From: Microbacterium sp. PM5
GTDB taxonomy: Bacteria > Actinomycetota > Actinomycetes > Actinomycetales > Microbacteriaceae
Direction: 5' to 3'
Length of the DNA: 64,000 bases
Assembly (NCBI RefSeq): GCF_003293595.1
Contig: NZ_CP022162.1
Location: 218,346-282,345, forward strand
Both the position numbers and the translations under genes were made by a program. A model generated the notes under the pieces. It was given only the letters and a program-made list of their open reading frames with translations, ran no database searches and was not told where the DNA came from. Of this stretch, positions 8,801 through 17,222 are shown piece after piece. Numbering within the stretch: the first letter of the stretch is position 1; each line of letters begins with the position of its first letter.

Positions 8801-10036
8801 TCAGCCGCCGCCCTTGCCCGGCCCGCCGCCCTTGCCACCCCCGTTGTTACCGCCGGGGCCGCCTTTGCCGTTTCCGTTGTCTTTCGGGGCCGCGGGGGTC
8901 GCGGGTGCCTTCTCAGGGTTCGAGACGGTGTTCGCATCGGTCGCGGCGGGCGTCGGGGTCGTGTCCACGACTCCCGTCGGTGAGGGATCGACGGTCGGTG
9001 CACCGGACAGTCCCGACCACGCCGCCAGCGCGACGACGATCGCAATCACCGTCGCGCCCCCGCCGACGAGGACACCCGTCCGTCGCCACCACTGTCGCTC
9101 GGTCGCTCCCGCGTGATCGAACCGTGCCGCCGCGACGGCTGCCGGCTCGGTGGGCGGCTCCGGCGTGGCGAGAACACGGGTCTCGTCGTTGCTGGTTTCG
9201 CGTGGGGGAGCGGCGAGCGTGTCGGAGATGGCCGCGGCGCTCGGGCGTGCGGCCGGGTCGCGGCTGAGCATGGCCCGCAGAAGCTCCGCCCAGAGCGGGG
9301 ACAGATGATCGGGAATCGCGGGATCCTGCGCAAGCCGGGCGAGCAGCTGCGCGGCGCCCTGAGCGGAGGGGAAGGCACGTGTCCCGGTCAGCGCCTCGAG
9401 GAGGACGAGTCCGAGCGCGTAGACGTCGGATGCCGGGGCGGGCGCGTTCCCGAGCGCGACCTCGGGTGCCAGGTAGGCCGCTGTGCCGATGAGGGAGCCG
9501 GGCTGGGTGATGCGATCGGAGCCGAGCAGGTGTGCGATGCCGAAGTCGGCGAGCTTCGCCCGCGGCGGCCGGGTGGGCGCCGTGCTCGCAGCGAGCAGGA
9601 TGTTCGACGGTTTGATGTCGCGGTGGACGATGCCGGCGGCGTGCACCGCGCTCAGCGCGTCGGCGAGTTCGCCGGCGATGCGGGTGACCTCGGCATCCGT
9701 CATCGGACCGTCCGCCAGCCGCGCCGACAGCGACGGGCCGTCGATGCGTTCCATCACGAGATAGCGCGGGCCGGGGCCGGTCAGGCGCGCATCGTGCAGA
9801 ACGACCAGGTGGGGGTGGGTGAGCGCGGCTAGCGCGGCGGTCTCTGCGCGCACCCGCTGCCCGGCATCGAGGTCGTCGTCCGTCGCCGTGATGATCTTGA
9901 TCGCCACGGTGCGGCCGAGCAGGAGGTCGCGGGCCGCGTAGACGCGGGACATACCGCCGGTGCCGATGAGCGCGTCGACGCGGTAACGGTCGTCGAGCAC
10001 CGTCCCGGCATCGATGCCCCCTGTCTGATCGTCCAC
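8801..10036 (-). CDS. Membrane-anchored Ser/Thr protein kinase (PknB type) with a Gly/Lys-rich tail
   Basis: A Hanks-type kinase with the domain at about residues 18-275: glycine loop GTGGMSRVY, ATP-binding Lys47, catalytic loop HRDIKPSN (Asp140), DFG at Asp164, and the APE-like segment LAPEVALG. A juxtamembrane region and one TM helix (about 315-340) put the C-terminus outside the cell. That part has no PASTA repeats. It is a Thr/Pro-rich stalk ending in roughly 27 residues made almost only of Gly, Lys, Asn and Pro. Such a tail could bind anionic wall polymers, which is inference. Targets are unknown. Confidence 0.92.
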   Translation of the reverse strand: MDDQTGGIDAGTVLDDRYRVDALIGTGGMSRVYAARDLLLGRTVAIKIITATDDDLDAGQRVRAETAALAALTHPHLVVLHDARLTGPGPRYLVMERIDGPSLSARLADGPMTDAEVTRIAGELADALSAVHAAGIVHRDIKPSNILLAASTAPTRPPRAKLADFGIAHLLGSDRITQPGSLIGTAAYLAPEVALGNAPAPASDVYALGLVLLEALTGTRAFPSAQGAAQLLARLAQDPAIPDHLSPLWAELLRAMLSRDPAARPSAAAISDTLAAPPRETSNDETRVLATPEPPTEPAAVAAARFDHAGATERQWWRRTGVLVGGGATVIAIVVALAAWSGLSGAPTVDPSPTGVVDTTPTPAATDANTVSNPEKAPATPAAPKDNGNGKGGPGGNNGGGKGGGPGKGGG

Positions 10037-10095
10037 GCTTCGAGGGTAGTCGGGCGATGGATGCCGTGGTGCTGCGCGCTTGCTAGGCTGATCCC

Positions 10096-10433
10096 GCCCC
10101 TATAGCTCAGTTGGTTAGAGCAACGGACTTCAAACAGAACACAATGGAGCGCCAGCGTAGAAATGCGCTGGATGACCGCCGCTATATGCTGGGACGCCCT
10201 GAGAGCCCGAGGTACTCGTCGGATGTGTGTCATCCGACAGTGACAATCTGAGGGATTGGGTAATCAGCAGGTAACCGCAAGGGAACCTCAGAGACTACAC
10301 GCGGCGCACCTGACCGGTCAGGCCGAAGGTGAAGATATAGTCCAGACTGCAAGCCGGCCGCCCGGTGGCGGGGGAAACCTCGTGCAGCAGGTTAATCCGT
10401 GGGTCCAGGGTTCGAGTCCCTGTGGGGGCACCA
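10096..10433 (+). tRNA. tRNA-Lys (anticodon TTT), interrupted by a group I intron
   Basis: Exon 1 is 10096-10130 and exon 2 is 10392-10433. Joined, they give a perfect 77-nt tRNA: acceptor GCCCCTA/TGGGGGC, D-stem GCTC/GAGC, anticodon stem ACGGA/TCCGT, loop CTTTTAA (anticodon TTT), T-stem CAGGG/CCCTG, discriminator A and encoded CCA. The intron falls between U34 and U35, inside the anticodon. This junction gives a 7-nt loop and the A73 discriminator expected for tRNA-Lys. Cutting one base earlier would read GTT (Asn), but the acceptor and discriminator do not fit Asn. Confidence 0.9.
10131..10391 (+). ncRNA. Group I self-splicing intron in tRNA-Lys
   Basis: The 261-nt insert has group I hallmarks. 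Exon 1 ends CTT and can pair with GAG at 10147-10149, giving the U-G pair at the 5' splice site (P1). P2 is CCAGCG/CGCTGG (10152-10157 with 10166-10171). A hairpin TCGGATG/CATCCGA lies at 10219-10237. P7 is GACTA (10293-10297) with TAGTC (10338-10342), inside the AAGATATAGTCC element. P8-like pairing CCTGACC/GGTCAGG lies between. The intron ends in G. The site and the CUU/GAG pairing match the cyanobacterial tRNA-Leu(UAA) intron (IC3 type). No open frame lies inside it. Confidence 0.88.
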
Positions 10434-10469
10434 CGACTCGATGTCCGACGGTGGTTGTAGACCATCGTC

Positions 10470-11006
10470 ATGACGTCGCGAGAAGTCCTCAGTTCAGGTA
10501 CTGCCAAAGAGTGCGGCACGTGTCACGAGACGAAGTCGCTCACGGAGTTCAATCGCAAGCGGCGGCGTCCGGATGGCCTTCAGGAGACGTGCCGCGAATG
10601 CAACCGCGCGTCTTCGCGGCGTTACTACGCGGCGAATCGTGAACGACATGTGCGCGTTGTCGTCGCTCGCACGGCGAGGCGTCGGATCGAGGCGAAAGAG
10701 CATCTGCTCGCCTACCTGCGTTCTCATCCGTGCGTGGACTGCGGGATCGGCGACATTCGGGTTCTCGATTTCGACCACAGGCCCCAGAGCTCCAAGCGCA
10801 AGGACGTCATGCAGCTGGTCAAAGAGGGATTCAGTATCCGGATCATTCAGGACGACGTCGACAAGTGCGATGTGAGGTGCCGTAACTGCCACGCGATCGC
10901 CACCCTCGAAAGGGCACCGCAGAACTGGCGTTCGCGTGCGGAACGACACGGACGACGCGACGAGGCCGCCGGCGCGCAGTGCGCCGGCGGCCTCGACCGG
11001 GGGTGA
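10470..11006 (+). CDS. HNH endonuclease beside the intron-containing tRNA
   Basis: A 178-aa protein. The N-terminus (about residues 15-47) is a Cys-pair zinc finger with C-G-T-C and C-R-E-C. The second half carries an HNH/endonuclease VII-like core: HPCVDCG, then VLDFDHR, then CDVRCRNCHAIAT, with the metal-binding Cys pairs and catalytic His. The gene begins 36 nt after exon 2 of tRNA-Lys, and no clear ribosome site is seen. The last 20 or so residues are read from a terminator hairpin, so the native C-terminus may have been lost or extended. Homing of the nearby intron is an attractive role but unproven; such HNH proteins also occur as free-standing phage-type genes. Confidence 0.85.
   Translation: MTSREVLSSGTAKECGTCHETKSLTEFNRKRRRPDGLQETCRECNRASSRRYYAANRERHVRVVVARTARRRIEAKEHLLAYLRSHPCVDCGIGDIRVLDFDHRPQSSKRKDVMQLVKEGFSIRIIQDDVDKCDVRCRNCHAIATLERAPQNWRSRAERHGRRDEAAGAQCAGGLDRG
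10962..10994. terminator. Strong bidirectional hairpin after the fasciclin gene
   Basis: GAGGCCGCCGGCGC (10962-10975) pairs perfectly with 10981-10994 around the loop GCAGT. It is 21 bp past the stop of the fasciclin gene on the minus strand and lies inside the 3' end of the HNH reading frame. This is a likely factor-independent terminator, although the T-run is absent. Confidence 0.75.
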
Positions 11007-11015
11007 TCGAAACGA

Positions 11016-11678
11016 TCAGTTGGTGGGCATGAGCACCGAGTCGATCAGGTACACCGTGGCGTTGGCGGTCTGAACGCCACCGCAGATGACGTTGGCGCCG
11101 TTGACCATCAGCTTGTCGCCCGAGCCGGTGACGGTGACGTCGCCGCCCTCAACGGTCTTGTGGGTGCCGACGATCTCCGACGGCGAGAGCTGGCCGGGGA
11201 CCACGTGGTAGGTGAGGATCTTGGTCAGCGCGGCGCTGTCGGTCTTCAGCGAGTCGATCGTGGCGGCGTCGATCTTCGCGAACGCGTCATCGACCGGCGC
11301 GAAGACGGTGAACTGGCTGCCGTTGAGCGTGTCGACGAGGTTGACGTCGGGGTTCAGCTGGCCGCTCACCGCGGCGACGAGCGTCTTCAGCAGCGGGTTG
11401 TTCGAGGCGGCCGTGGCGACCGGCGCCTGCGACATGCCCTCGACCGAGCCGGCGCCGGACGGAACGGCCTCGGCGTAGGCGGCGCAACCCGGGCCGACGA
11501 GGTTGGCGGCGGGGTCCATGGTGGTCGGGGACGGCGTCATCGCCTGCGTCTCTTCGCTCATCGCGGGGGGCGTAGTCGCCGAGGTCGACGACGAACCCAT
11601 CGAACATGCCGACAGGGCGAAAGCGCCGGCGAGGGTGAGCGTCAGAGCGGCAGTGATCTTCTTCGTCTTGCTGAGCAT
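11016..11678 (-). CDS. Fasciclin-domain lipoprotein (MPT70/MPT83-like)
   Basis: A 220-aa exported lipoprotein: signal peptide with lipobox A-L-S-A-C, a Ser/Thr-rich linker, and one fasciclin (FAS1) domain from about residue 85, with the H1-like segment [17 protein letters not shown] and the H2-like [13 protein letters not shown]1 proteins act in adhesion at the cell surface. The ATG at 11678 follows GGAGGAC. The gene is divergent from sigK-rskA; in Mycobacterium tuberculosis the FAS1 proteins MPT70 and MPT83 are the main SigK targets, so this is probably the SigK output. A matching promoter motif lies upstream. Confidence 0.92.
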   Translation of the reverse strand: MLSKTKKITAALTLTLAGAFALSACSMGSSSTSATTPPAMSEETQAMTPSPTTMDPAANLVGPGCAAYAEAVPSGAGSVEGMSQAPVATAASNNPLLKTLVAAVSGQLNPDVNLVDTLNGSQFTVFAPVDDAFAKIDAATIDSLKTDSAALTKILTYHVVPGQLSPSEIVGTHKTVEGGDVTVTGSGDKLMVNGANVICGGVQTANATVYLIDSVLMPTN

Positions 11679-11741
11679 GATGTCCTCCATGTGAGCGGAA
11701 TGGTTAGTCCTGCCGAGCCGCGTGGTGCGGTCTCGACAGGT

Positions 11742-11769
11742 CCTTCGGAGCCCGAGAGATATCGGATGG
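11742..11769 (-). promoter_or_regulatory. Candidate SigK-type promoter for the fasciclin gene
   Basis: On the minus strand, CCATCC (11764-11769) and CGAAGG (11742-11747) are separated by exactly 16 nt, about 64 nt before the fasciclin ATG. This resembles the motif I recall for mycobacterial SigK (CCATCC, about 16-17 nt, CGAAT). A second site of the same geometry points the other way, to sigK. Confidence 0.6.
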
Positions 11770-11804
11770 GAGAAAGTTTGGATCCGTCCTATCTGCTCCG
11801 AGAT

Positions 11805-11832
11805 CAATCCGATCCTTCGCCGTCCCCGAACC
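11805..11832 (+). promoter_or_regulatory. Candidate SigK-type promoter for sigK-rskA
   Basis: CAATCC (11805-11810), a 16-nt spacer and CGAACC (11827-11832) repeat the geometry of the fasciclin promoter, in the direction of sigK. Transcription would start near 11840, leaving a leader of roughly 115 nt. This would let the sigma factor drive its own operon. Confidence 0.5.
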
Positions 11833-11956
11833 ACGTTCAGAGGCCGGCGAGGGGCTCGCGGGTCCGCACCCGCTGCGGGGACCAGCGCGCTTAGCAGACG
11901 ACGGGTTTCCGCGCCACCCGCGCGCGGGCTGCACGACATAAGGACGGTGATACGGC

Positions 11957-12556
11957 ATGCTGAGAGAGATGGTCATCGACGGTGTGGACGTACCCGAGGA
12001 TTCGCCGGCACGCGATCACGCCGGGGAGCTTCTGGTGCGCATCGCCGCTGGCGACCGTGCCGCGTTCGGACAGCTCTACGACATGCTCGCGCCGCGCGCG
12101 TTCGGACTCATCCTGAGGGTGCTGGTCAACCGTGCGCTCAGCGAAGAAGTGCTTCAGGACGTGTTTCTCGAGGTCTGGCAATCCGCTTCGGGCTTCGCTC
12201 CGAACAAAGGTCAGGGACGGTCCTGGGTCCTCACCATCGCCCACCGTCGCGCCGTCGATCGGGTGCGTTCCACCCGCGCCAGCACGGAGCGCGACGAGAA
12301 GGCGGGTCTGCGCGAACTGAACAGCGGCCAGGACAGCGTCGACGACCAGGTCGCCCTGCGTATTGAAAGCAGGCGCGTCGCCCGGGCGATGGACGCGCTC
12401 CCGGATGCACAGCGCGAAGCACTGCTGCTGTCATACGTCGGGGGATATTCTCAGAGCGAGATCGCCGCACTGGTGGGATCGCCCCTGGGGACGATCAAAA
12501 CAAGGATGCGCGACGGCTTGTCGCGCCTGAGGCAGGAGATGGGGGTGACGTCATGA
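11957..12556 (+). CDS. sigK: ECF RNA polymerase sigma factor SigK
   Basis: A 199-aa group IV sigma factor. Region 2 (about residues 25-95) contains the core-binding segment [18 protein letters not shown] and the -10 reading part ending [13 protein letters not shown]. Region 4 (about 140-192) has the helix-turn-helix [25 protein letters not shown]. The next gene is its anti-sigma factor, overlapping by 4 bp, and the divergent gene is a fasciclin lipoprotein; this trio is the SigK arrangement known from mycobacteria. Activity should depend on release from RskA by membrane proteolysis. Confidence 0.92.
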   Translation: MLREMVIDGVDVPEDSPARDHAGELLVRIAAGDRAAFGQLYDMLAPRAFGLILRVLVNRALSEEVLQDVFLEVWQSASGFAPNKGQGRSWVLTIAHRRAVDRVRSTRASTERDEKAGLRELNSGQDSVDDQVALRIESRRVARAMDALPDAQREALLLSYVGGYSQSEIAALVGSPLGTIKTRMRDGLSRLRQEMGVTS

Positions 12557-13365
12557 ACGACCGCGAGAGCCGAGACATCGGAGCCGACGAGTTCGCCGAA
12601 CTCTCGGCAGGACACGCGCTGAACGCGTTGTCGATCGACGACGAGCGCGCCTATCGGGCTGCCCTGGCCGCACACGCCGAGTGGGATGGGATTGCCCGCC
12701 TCGACGCCGCCACCGTCGACGCGTTGGCCGACGGCATTCCGCCCGTCGCTCCGCCGCTCGACCTCCGCTCACGGCTGATGCGCGCGATCGACGCCGAGGC
12801 GCCGTCGCCGGAGGCGGATGCCGCGGCATCCGCCGATACAGGCGAGAACCACGCCGAGGCCGATGCGGTTGCTCCGCCGACAGAGGTCGTGCAGGCCGTG
12901 CAGCGTCGGAACTGGACCCGAGGCCTCTTTGCCCTCGTCGCCTCGGTCGCGCTGCTCGTCGCGATTGGATGGGGCACGGGAGCGGTGACGAACCTGTGGC
13001 GCACCCCGGCCGCCGTGACCGCACTGGAGCAGATCCAGTCGGCGCCCGACGCCTCGTCGGCTCAGGTGAGCTTCCAGGGTGGCGAAGCCACGGCCCACTG
13101 GTCGTCCAGCGTCGGCAAAGTGGTGCTTGTCGCCGACGGCTTGCCCGAGCTTCCGAGCGATCGCACTTTCGAGCTATGGTTCGTGCGCGGCAGCCAGCCG
13201 ATCGCGGCAGGAACCTTCGACGCCTCCGGCTCGGCGGCGACGGCCGAGCTCAGCGGAAAGATGGAGCCCGGCGACACGATCGCCGTGACGATCGAGCAGG
13301 CCGGCGGCTCTCCCGACGGCAACCCGACGACGAAGCCCATCATCGCCATCCCGACCAACGCCTGA
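12553..13365 (+). CDS. rskA: Anti-sigma-K factor RskA
   Basis: A 270-aa single-pass membrane protein. The N-terminal half (about residues 1-90) is the cytoplasmic sigma-binding domain, beginning with a short ELSAGHALNALSIDDERA helix region typical of RskA. One TM helix (LFALVASVALLVAIGWGTG) follows near residues 120-140. The extracellular part is an RskA C-terminal domain with the FELWFVRGSQPIAAGTF segment. It should hold SigK inactive until cleaved by site-1 and site-2 proteases. The ATG overlaps the sigK stop. Confidence 0.92.
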   Translation: MNDRESRDIGADEFAELSAGHALNALSIDDERAYRAALAAHAEWDGIARLDAATVDALADGIPPVAPPLDLRSRLMRAIDAEAPSPEADAAASADTGENHAEADAVAPPTEVVQAVQRRNWTRGLFALVASVALLVAIGWGTGAVTNLWRTPAAVTALEQIQSAPDASSAQVSFQGGEATAHWSSSVGKVVLVADGLPELPSDRTFELWFVRGSQPIAAGTFDASGSAATAELSGKMEPGDTIAVTIEQAGGSPDGNPTTKPIIAIPTNA

Positions 13366-13398
13366 GCCCGCCGCGTCGGCCGCCGGTAGCCTGGAAGG

Positions 13399-14037
13399 AT
13401 GAGCGACGAGCCCCGGGACTACCACCGTCCCGTCCACCGTCCCGCCGACACGTTCGACCGTCGCTTCGGCTCCACCGATCCGGCCGACGTGTCGCGGATC
13501 GCGCACGCGACGGCATCCGCTCTGATCACCCGGGTGCGGGATGAGCCCACGGACGCCATCGTTGAGCGGCTCATCACATTCACCGACGCCCACGGCCTCG
13601 AGACGGTTGCGGAGCTGTGGTCGCACTCGCCGGCCAAGTCGCTTCCGGGCACGCTGTGGCGCCTCTACCTGCTGCAGCTGATGGTGCGTGATGACGCCGC
13701 AACCGCCGCCCTGCTCTACGAGCGGGGGAGAGCAGTGCTGCGCTCGGTCGACGACGTCGTCGCGGGAGCTCCGACACCCGCGGGGCCGGAAGAGCTGATG
13801 ACCCTCGTCGATGAGATCTTGCGCGGGGTGTTCACCGGCGACTTCGCCGTCGCGCTCGACCGCGCGGCCTCGTTCTGCCGCGTGGAGGCCGCCGGCGCCG
13901 CCGATCTTGCCGACGACTACGACGAGACCGAACCGCAGCGCGCGAGTACCTTCACCACCCGGGCGCTGCGTCTGGACACCTACGCGGGCGATCTCACGGC
14001 GTGCGCCGGGCTGTGGCGGCGCGACGCGCTGACCTGA
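13399..14037 (+). CDS. Conserved hypothetical protein, helical, cytoplasmic
   Basis: A 212-aa protein without signal peptide or TM segment. It is rich in Ala, Leu, Asp and Arg and predicted mostly helical (AVALDRAASFCRVEAAGAADLADDYDE region near 150-175). No enzyme motif is visible. It follows rskA by 33 bp on the same strand, but with a gap rather than coupling. Codon use is that of the core genome. I recall similar uncharacterised proteins in Microbacteriaceae but cannot name a family. Confidence 0.75.
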   Translation: MSDEPRDYHRPVHRPADTFDRRFGSTDPADVSRIAHATASALITRVRDEPTDAIVERLITFTDAHGLETVAELWSHSPAKSLPGTLWRLYLLQLMVRDDAATAALLYERGRAVLRSVDDVVAGAPTPAGPEELMTLVDEILRGVFTGDFAVALDRAASFCRVEAAGAADLADDYDETEPQRASTFTTRALRLDTYAGDLTACAGLWRRDALT

Positions 14038-14064
14038 CCGGGCGCGGGGCGCGGGACGCGGGGC

Positions 14065-14195
14065 GTTTCGACTCGCTGCGCTCGCTCAACGACCGGGACG
14101 GTCGCGTGGCCCCGGTCGTCGAGCGAGGAGCGCAGTGACCGGGGGCGGGCGCGTCACCCGGTCGTTGAGCGAGGAGCGCAGCGACGAGTCGAAAC
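14065..14195. repeat. REP-like palindromic intergenic repeat, three units
   Basis: A unit beginning GTTTCGACTCG and ending GACCGGG (14065-14097) recurs in inverted orientation at 14157-14195, with a six-base indel, and a third partial inverted unit lies at 14110-14145. All three contain the CTGCGCTC...GCTCAACGACCGG core. This is a BIME-type mosaic. It fills the first part of a 321-bp gene-free stretch. Confidence 0.8.
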
Positions 14196-14224
14196 GCAGC
14201 GCGAGTGCGGCCGGGCAGAGAAGT

Positions 14225-14302
14225 GCCGGGCCGCAGAACGCCTCTCGGCGCGAGGCCGCTCGGAGCGGCGAAAGATGGAGCCCGGGGTTACTGCGGCCCG
14301 GC
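14225..14302 (+). other. Long-range inverted repeat before the pabC-like gene
   Basis: GCCGGGCCGCAG (14225-14236) has a perfect inverted copy at 14291-14302, enclosing 54 nt with smaller GC-rich hairpins. It ends 56 bp before the next start codon. It could be a structured leader, a terminator for the upstream gene, or part of the neighbouring repeat family. No known riboswitch core was recognised. Confidence 0.35.
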
Positions 14303-14358
14303 TGTTCCAGTGTAACGGACCGTCCCTTCGGGCTATTCCCGCGGTCTAGGCTCGGGGC

Positions 14359-15243
14359 ATGGCCTGGCACTTCGCGTTGATGATCGACCCCGCCGACAGC
14401 GGTGATTCCCGCAACGATTTCGCGGCGACGTTCACCGAAGTCGACCCGGCGGCTCCAGCACTGACGGTCGGCGAGCTCAGCACTCAGCGCGGCGACGGCA
14501 TCTTCGAATCGATCGGCGTCGTCGACGGTCACGCCCAGGAGGTCGAAGCCCACCTGTCGCGTCTCGCGCATTCGGCGGGGCTGTGCGACCTGCCGCATCC
14601 CCACCTTGAGCAGTGGCGTCAGGCGGTCGCCCTGGCCGCCGCCGCGTGCGGCGCAGGCGAGGCGGTCATCAAGCTCATCCTGAGTCGGGGCATCGAGCAC
14701 GGTCCGACGCCCACCGCGTGGGTGACTGCGGCGCCGGCCGCTGATTTCTCGGCCGCACGCTCGCGCGGCATCCGCGTGGTGACCCTCGATCGCGGGTATG
14801 CGCTCGACACGCCCGCCCGAGCGCCGTGGCTGCTGCTGGGGGCGAAGACGCTGTCGTACGCCGTGAACATGGCGGCTCTGCGCGAGGCGCACCGCCGCGG
14901 CGCGGACGACGCGATCTTCACGACGAGCGACGCCTTCGTGCTCGAAGCGCCGACCGCGTCGCTGATCCTGCGCCGCGGCACCACCTTCGTCACGCCGGCG
15001 CCGAACGCCGGCATCCTGCACGGGACCACGCAGCTGAGCCTGTTCGAACACCTCGAGGCGCGAGGGTTCGAGACCGCCTACGAGACGATTCCCGTCTCCG
15101 AACTGCACACGGCCGATGCGGCATGGCTGGTCTCCAGCGTGCGCCTCGCCGCTCCGATCACGGCGATCGACGAGCGCGAGCTCGAGATGGATGCCGCTCT
15201 CACGGCATCCATGAACGACTACCTGCTCAGCCCGCGCGACTGA
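14359..15243 (+). CDS. pabC: Class IV PLP aminotransferase, probable aminodeoxychorismate lyase
   Basis: A 294-aa fold-type IV PLP enzyme. GDGIFESIGVVDG (about residues 45-57) matches the substrate-entry loop of aminodeoxychorismate lyases. The Schiff-base Lys lies in LLLGAKTLSYAVNM, and the cofactor segment DAIFTTSDAFVLEAPTASL follows. The expected reaction splits aminodeoxychorismate into p-aminobenzoate and pyruvate for folate synthesis. D-amino-acid and branched-chain aminotransferases share the fold, and no other folate gene is adjacent, so the exact activity is moderately sure. Confidence 0.8.
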   Translation: MAWHFALMIDPADSGDSRNDFAATFTEVDPAAPALTVGELSTQRGDGIFESIGVVDGHAQEVEAHLSRLAHSAGLCDLPHPHLEQWRQAVALAAAACGAGEAVIKLILSRGIEHGPTPTAWVTAAPAADFSAARSRGIRVVTLDRGYALDTPARAPWLLLGAKTLSYAVNMAALREAHRRGADDAIFTTSDAFVLEAPTASLILRRGTTFVTPAPNAGILHGTTQLSLFEHLEARGFETAYETIPVSELHTADAAWLVSSVRLAAPITAIDERELEMDAALTASMNDYLLSPRD

Positions 15244-15244
15244 C

Positions 15245-15262
15245 CGCGGCCCACGGGCCGCG
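15245..15262. terminator. Short hairpin between convergent pabC-like gene and pstB
   Basis: CGCGGCCC (15245-15252) is followed after two bases by GGGCCGCG (15255-15262). It sits directly past the stop of the pabC-like gene and may end transcription from that side. Confidence 0.45.
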
Positions 15263-15326
15263 TGCGCCGCATCCCCCCGGCAGGACCGATGCCGAACTGC
15301 AAGGCGTCTCCGCGGGGAAGGGGGGA

Positions 15327-16106
<780 letters not shown>

Positions 16107-16121
16107 AGGGGCCTTCCTTGC

Positions 16122-17222
16122 TTAGCGTGCCTTCGGCGCGAAGACCATCGCGACGATCCGGGCGATCAGGTTGAAGATGACGACGAGGATGACCAGCAGC
16201 AGCGCCGCGCCCCAGGCCTGGGCCTGAGAGGCGTCGATGTCCTGCCCCGGGAAACTGTAGGCCGTGTAGGCCATGACCGGCAGGGTCTGCATCGCACCGT
16301 TGAACGGGTCGGAGTTGAAGTTGTCGGTGAAGCTCGCGGCGATGAAGATCGGCGCGGTCTCGCCGATGACACGGGCCACGGCGAGGACGACGCCGGTGAT
16401 GATGCCGCTGGCAGCGGTACGCAGCACGACCTTGATGATCGTGATCGAGCGCGGCACCCCGAGAGCGAACGACGCCTCCCGGAGGTCGGCCGGCACCAGG
16501 CGCAGCATCTCCTCGGTGGAGCGGATCACGATCGGGATCATGAGCACCGACAGGGCGATGGATGCCGAGAAGCCGCTGAACGCCTTGGGGCCGACGATCA
16601 GGGCGAAGAGCGAGAAGGCGAACAGACCGGCGACGATCGAGGGAATGCCCGTCATCACGTCGACCAGGAACGTGATCGTGCGCCGCAGAGGGTTCTTCGG
16701 CTGCGCGTACTCGACGAGGTAGACCGCCGCGAGGATGCCGATCGGCACCGAGATCAGCGCCGCGATCCCCGTGATGATCAGCGTTCCGACGATGGCCTGC
16801 AGCGCGCCGGGGGTCGAGACGACGGCCAGGGTGTTGGGGTCGAACGCCGTCCCGCCCACCTTGGTGATGAAGTCCCACGACATGACGCCCATGCCCTTGG
16901 AGAACACGGTCCACAGCGTCGAGATGAGCGGTGCCACGGCCAGGACGAAGGCCACGGTGACCAGGCCGCGCACGACGCGGTCGGTCGACTTGCGCCTGCC
17001 TTCGACGATCGCGGAGAAGACGCCGATGGCGATCAGGTAGACGATCGCGCTGAGGATCAGCCAGGTGGCGACGTTGAAGCCGCCGAGCACGAGCTGGAGG
17101 GCGGCGATGACGGCGAGCGAGACGACGAGGACGATGGGCTCGATGAACCGCGGCAGCTGACCGCTGGTGAGCGACAGGGGCGGCGTGGACGACGTGGCCA
17201 CGGGGGTGGTGAGCTCGCTCAC
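16122..17222 (-). CDS. pstA: Phosphate ABC transporter permease PstA
   Basis: This is one of the two membrane subunits of the phosphate importer. From the GTG at 17222 the protein has 366 residues with about eight hydrophobic segments. The last six form the permease domain, with the loop LREASFALGVPRSITIIKVVLRTA that contacts PstB. The N-terminal hundred residues form two extra TM helices common in actinobacterial PstA. A longer open frame runs upstream but overlaps pstC; the GTGA coupling with the pstC stop marks the proper start. Confidence 0.93.
   Translation of the reverse strand: MSELTTPVATSSTPPLSLTSGQLPRFIEPIVLVVSLAVIAALQLVLGGFNVATWLILSAIVYLIAIGVFSAIVEGRRKSTDRVVRGLVTVAFVLAVAPLISTLWTVFSKGMGVMSWDFITKVGGTAFDPNTLAVVSTPGALQAIVGTLIITGIAALISVPIGILAAVYLVEYAQPKNPLRRTITFLVDVMTGIPSIVAGLFAFSLFALIVGPKAFSGFSASIALSVLMIPIVIRSTEEMLRLVPADLREASFALGVPRSITIIKVVLRTAASGIITGVVLAVARVIGETAPIFIAASFTDNFNSDPFNGAMQTLPVMAYTAYSFPGQDIDASQAQAWGAALLLVILVVIFNLIARIVAMVFAPKAR

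Noticed and set aside
10128..10395. Reading the split tRNA as tRNA-Sec or Trp(TCA), or tRNA-Asn(GTT)
   Set aside because: TCA needs an exon end at A without the group I U-G pair, and the tRNA has no long variable arm as in tRNA-Sec. Asn (GTT) would need a cut one base earlier, weaker P1 pairing, and conflicts with the GCCCC acceptor and A discriminator.
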